From: an uncultured Clostridia bacterium
Lineage (GTDB): Bacteria; Bacillota; Clostridia; Christensenellales; UBA1242
DNA length: 42,407 nt
Assembly (NCBI GenBank): GCA_944350095.1
Contig: CALVOB010000034.1
Location: 1-42,407 of the forward strand
Direction: 5' to 3'
Below the pieces are notes generated by a model, which saw only the letters and a list, made by a program, of their open reading frames with translations, did not search any database and was not told the origin of the DNA. The position numbers and the translations under genes were made by a program. This document shows positions 41,433 through 42,407 of this stretch, one piece after another (position 1 is the stretch's first letter; the number at the start of each line of letters is the position of its first letter).

Positions 41433-42407
41433 TTACGCTTGCTTTCTAAAAAATTCTTCTTGATTACTAGAAATAACTAAACTTTTCCATACATTCTTTT
41501 GCAAAGGCTTATCTTTTGCCTTATAAAAATTCCTATAACATCTATCGTCATAAACGGCATTTAATATAGCTGGTAAAATAAAGGTACTTACGCCACGCTT
41601 TAACTGTTTCAAATCTGGAACTTTGTCTTCACCGTAGGCCACCATAGAACTAAAGCCAGACTCCGTTCCTGCAAAGTCTTTGTAATAATACTTTCGATAT
41701 CCAGAAAATTTTATAAACTTCTCAAAGTTCTCCATAAAACCTGAAAAAAGTTGAGATTTTCTTTTTGTGGGCTTTTTAGAAAACTTATCTTTAAAAAAGT
41801 TAAAGAGCCAAGAAAGTATTAGAGGCTTTAATACTGGTTTTTGCAAAAACATATATTTATTTTCACAGACACAGCGTCGAATGTCTTTATTAACATTATT
41901 CTTATCCTGTTCTGTACAGTAAATGTGGAATTCGCCAAAGTGACGGCACCAACGAGCTAACTCGCCAATCTCTATTGGGCGTTCCTTTCTTCCTGTTTCG
42001 TCTATGGATACCACAGAACCGACTTCGTCTACTATTAAAACTGTATATTCAGCTATACGGTCGACCTGTTCTAAATGTCTGCGAGTACAAATGTTTGTAA
42101 AAAGTTTTCCAACTTTCATAGGAATGTTTGACCAAAGGCAAGGGACACAATCACCAACTGAATAGAATAGGTAAGCTTCTTTTATTCGTTCCCAGCGTTG
42201 TATTTTTTCCTTGTCACCTGAAGCATATAGCTTAGCTTCTTTAGCTAGATCCTTTGCATATTGATATCTAAGTTCTAGCCACATTTTACGAGCTAGAATT
42301 ACGCCGTCATAAACAAGTGAGCTTGTTTTGCCAGCGCCTGGCGTGCCATTGCGAGTTACCATGTATTTTGATATATCTATACTTGCGTTGTGTAGCTTTA
42401 CACGAGA
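41433..42407 (-). CDS. Zot-family ATPase, filamentous-phage morphogenesis protein pI (5' partial)
   Basis: The frame is open to the window edge, so the ATG at 42362 is not the true start; at least 324 residues are visible. A Walker A motif NGTPGAGKTSS and a Walker B YTVLIVDEVGSV define the Zot/pI ATPase, which drives extrusion of filamentous phage through the membrane. ELARWCRHFGEFHIYCTEQDKNNVNKDIRR fits the sensor region. A hydrophobic PLILSWLFNFF segment may be the membrane anchor. The long hairpin follows directly. Confidence 0.85.
   Translation of the reverse strand, partial: SRVKLHNASIDISKYMVTRNGTPGAGKTSSLVYDGVILARKMWLELRYQYAKDLAKEAKLYASGDKEKIQRWERIKEAYLFYSVGDCVPCLWSNIPMKVGKLFTNICTRRHLEQVDRIAEYTVLIVDEVGSVVSIDETGRKERPIEIGELARWCRHFGEFHIYCTEQDKNNVNKDIRRCVCENKYMFLQKPVLKPLILSWLFNFFKDKFSKKPTKRKSQLFSGFMENFEKFIKFSGYRKYYYKDFAGTESGFSSMVAYGEDKVPDLKQLKRGVSTFILPAILNAVYDDRCYRNFYKAKDKPLQKNVWKSLVISSNQEEFFRKQA

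Larger units (their letters stand above)
37163..42407. mobile_element. Integrated element with Zot/pI gene, inovirus-like (runs off the edge)
   Basis: The tRNA-Val half marks one boundary. Inward, genes on the minus strand encode a 96-aa protein, a metalloprotease, a DUF4417 protein, a replication-initiator-like protein, two small ORFs, a Cys-rich 49-aa peptide, an HTH regulator and a Zot-family ATPase. Many start/stop junctions overlap. The Zot ATPase (pI, the marker gene for inoviruses), a small acidic one-helix protein that could be a coat subunit, and a very long hairpin in the only sizeable intergenic region suggest a filamentous phage or its satellite. Integrase, adsorption protein and the far attachment site are outside the window. 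Confidence 0.7.

Overview
The window is a strongly AT-rich stretch of a Bacillota (Firmicutes) chromosome, most likely an uncultured, gut-type, Clostridia-like bacterium. The evidence is the RNase Y, HemZ, Rel and tgt/queA/ruvBA gene neighbourhoods, a threonyl T-box, an L20-type leader, and several endospore-lineage genes (YtfJ/GerW, YunB, YtxC, DacF). These genes suggest a spore-forming lineage but do not prove sporulation.

Layout. (1) Bases 1 to about 1000 are the end of a Microviridae (gokushovirus-like) prophage on the minus strand: a holin-like membrane protein, a 16-residue arginine peptide, a J-like DNA-packaging peptide, a 52-aa ORF, an ORF5/VP5-like protein and the first codons of a probable capsid gene. 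(2) 1099-3086 holds a PadR-type regulator fused to a four-helix membrane domain; three repeated operator-like boxes lie in front of its promoter. (3) 3181-23224 is a long minus-strand core block: rny; thiI-nifS-pheT-pheS (tRNA thiolation and Phe-tRNA charging); plsC; rluB; dacF-ytfJ-DUF2953-yunB-hemZ; a Rel protein with a dead hydrolase; recJ; and secD-secF. (4) 23391-24167 carries two small plus-strand membrane proteins. (5) 24245-31376 is yajC, tgt, an unknown gene, queA, ruvB-ruvA-ruvC, yebC and a SpoU methyltransferase (queuosine synthesis, Holliday-junction processing, RNA modification). (6) 31507-34964 is infC-rpmI-rplT behind an L20-type leader, a DUF2188 gene, and thrS behind a T-box. 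(7) 35222-36956 is ytxC and a lipoprotein. (8) From 37163 the 3' half of a split tRNA-Val marks the end of a second integrated element. It runs past the window edge and encodes a Zot/pI-type ATPase, an HTH regulator, tiny coupled ORFs, a replication-initiator-like protein, a DUF4417 protein and an MGGRG-type zinc metalloprotease. Its content and one very long hairpin suggest an inovirus (filamentous-phage) relative.

A roughly 36-kb housekeeping block is therefore flanked by two different elements of single-stranded-DNA-phage type. Other points that stand out: three genes (rluB, the SpoU methyltransferase, and an unknown gene between tgt and queA) have a consensus promoter whose -10 box lies exactly 6 nt before the ATG, with no Shine-Dalgarno, predicting leaderless mRNAs; SecD and SecF both lack their conserved membrane aspartates; infC appears to start at ATT; and an operator-like 10-mer occurs both at the PadR promoter and as a perfect palindrome upstream of pheS.
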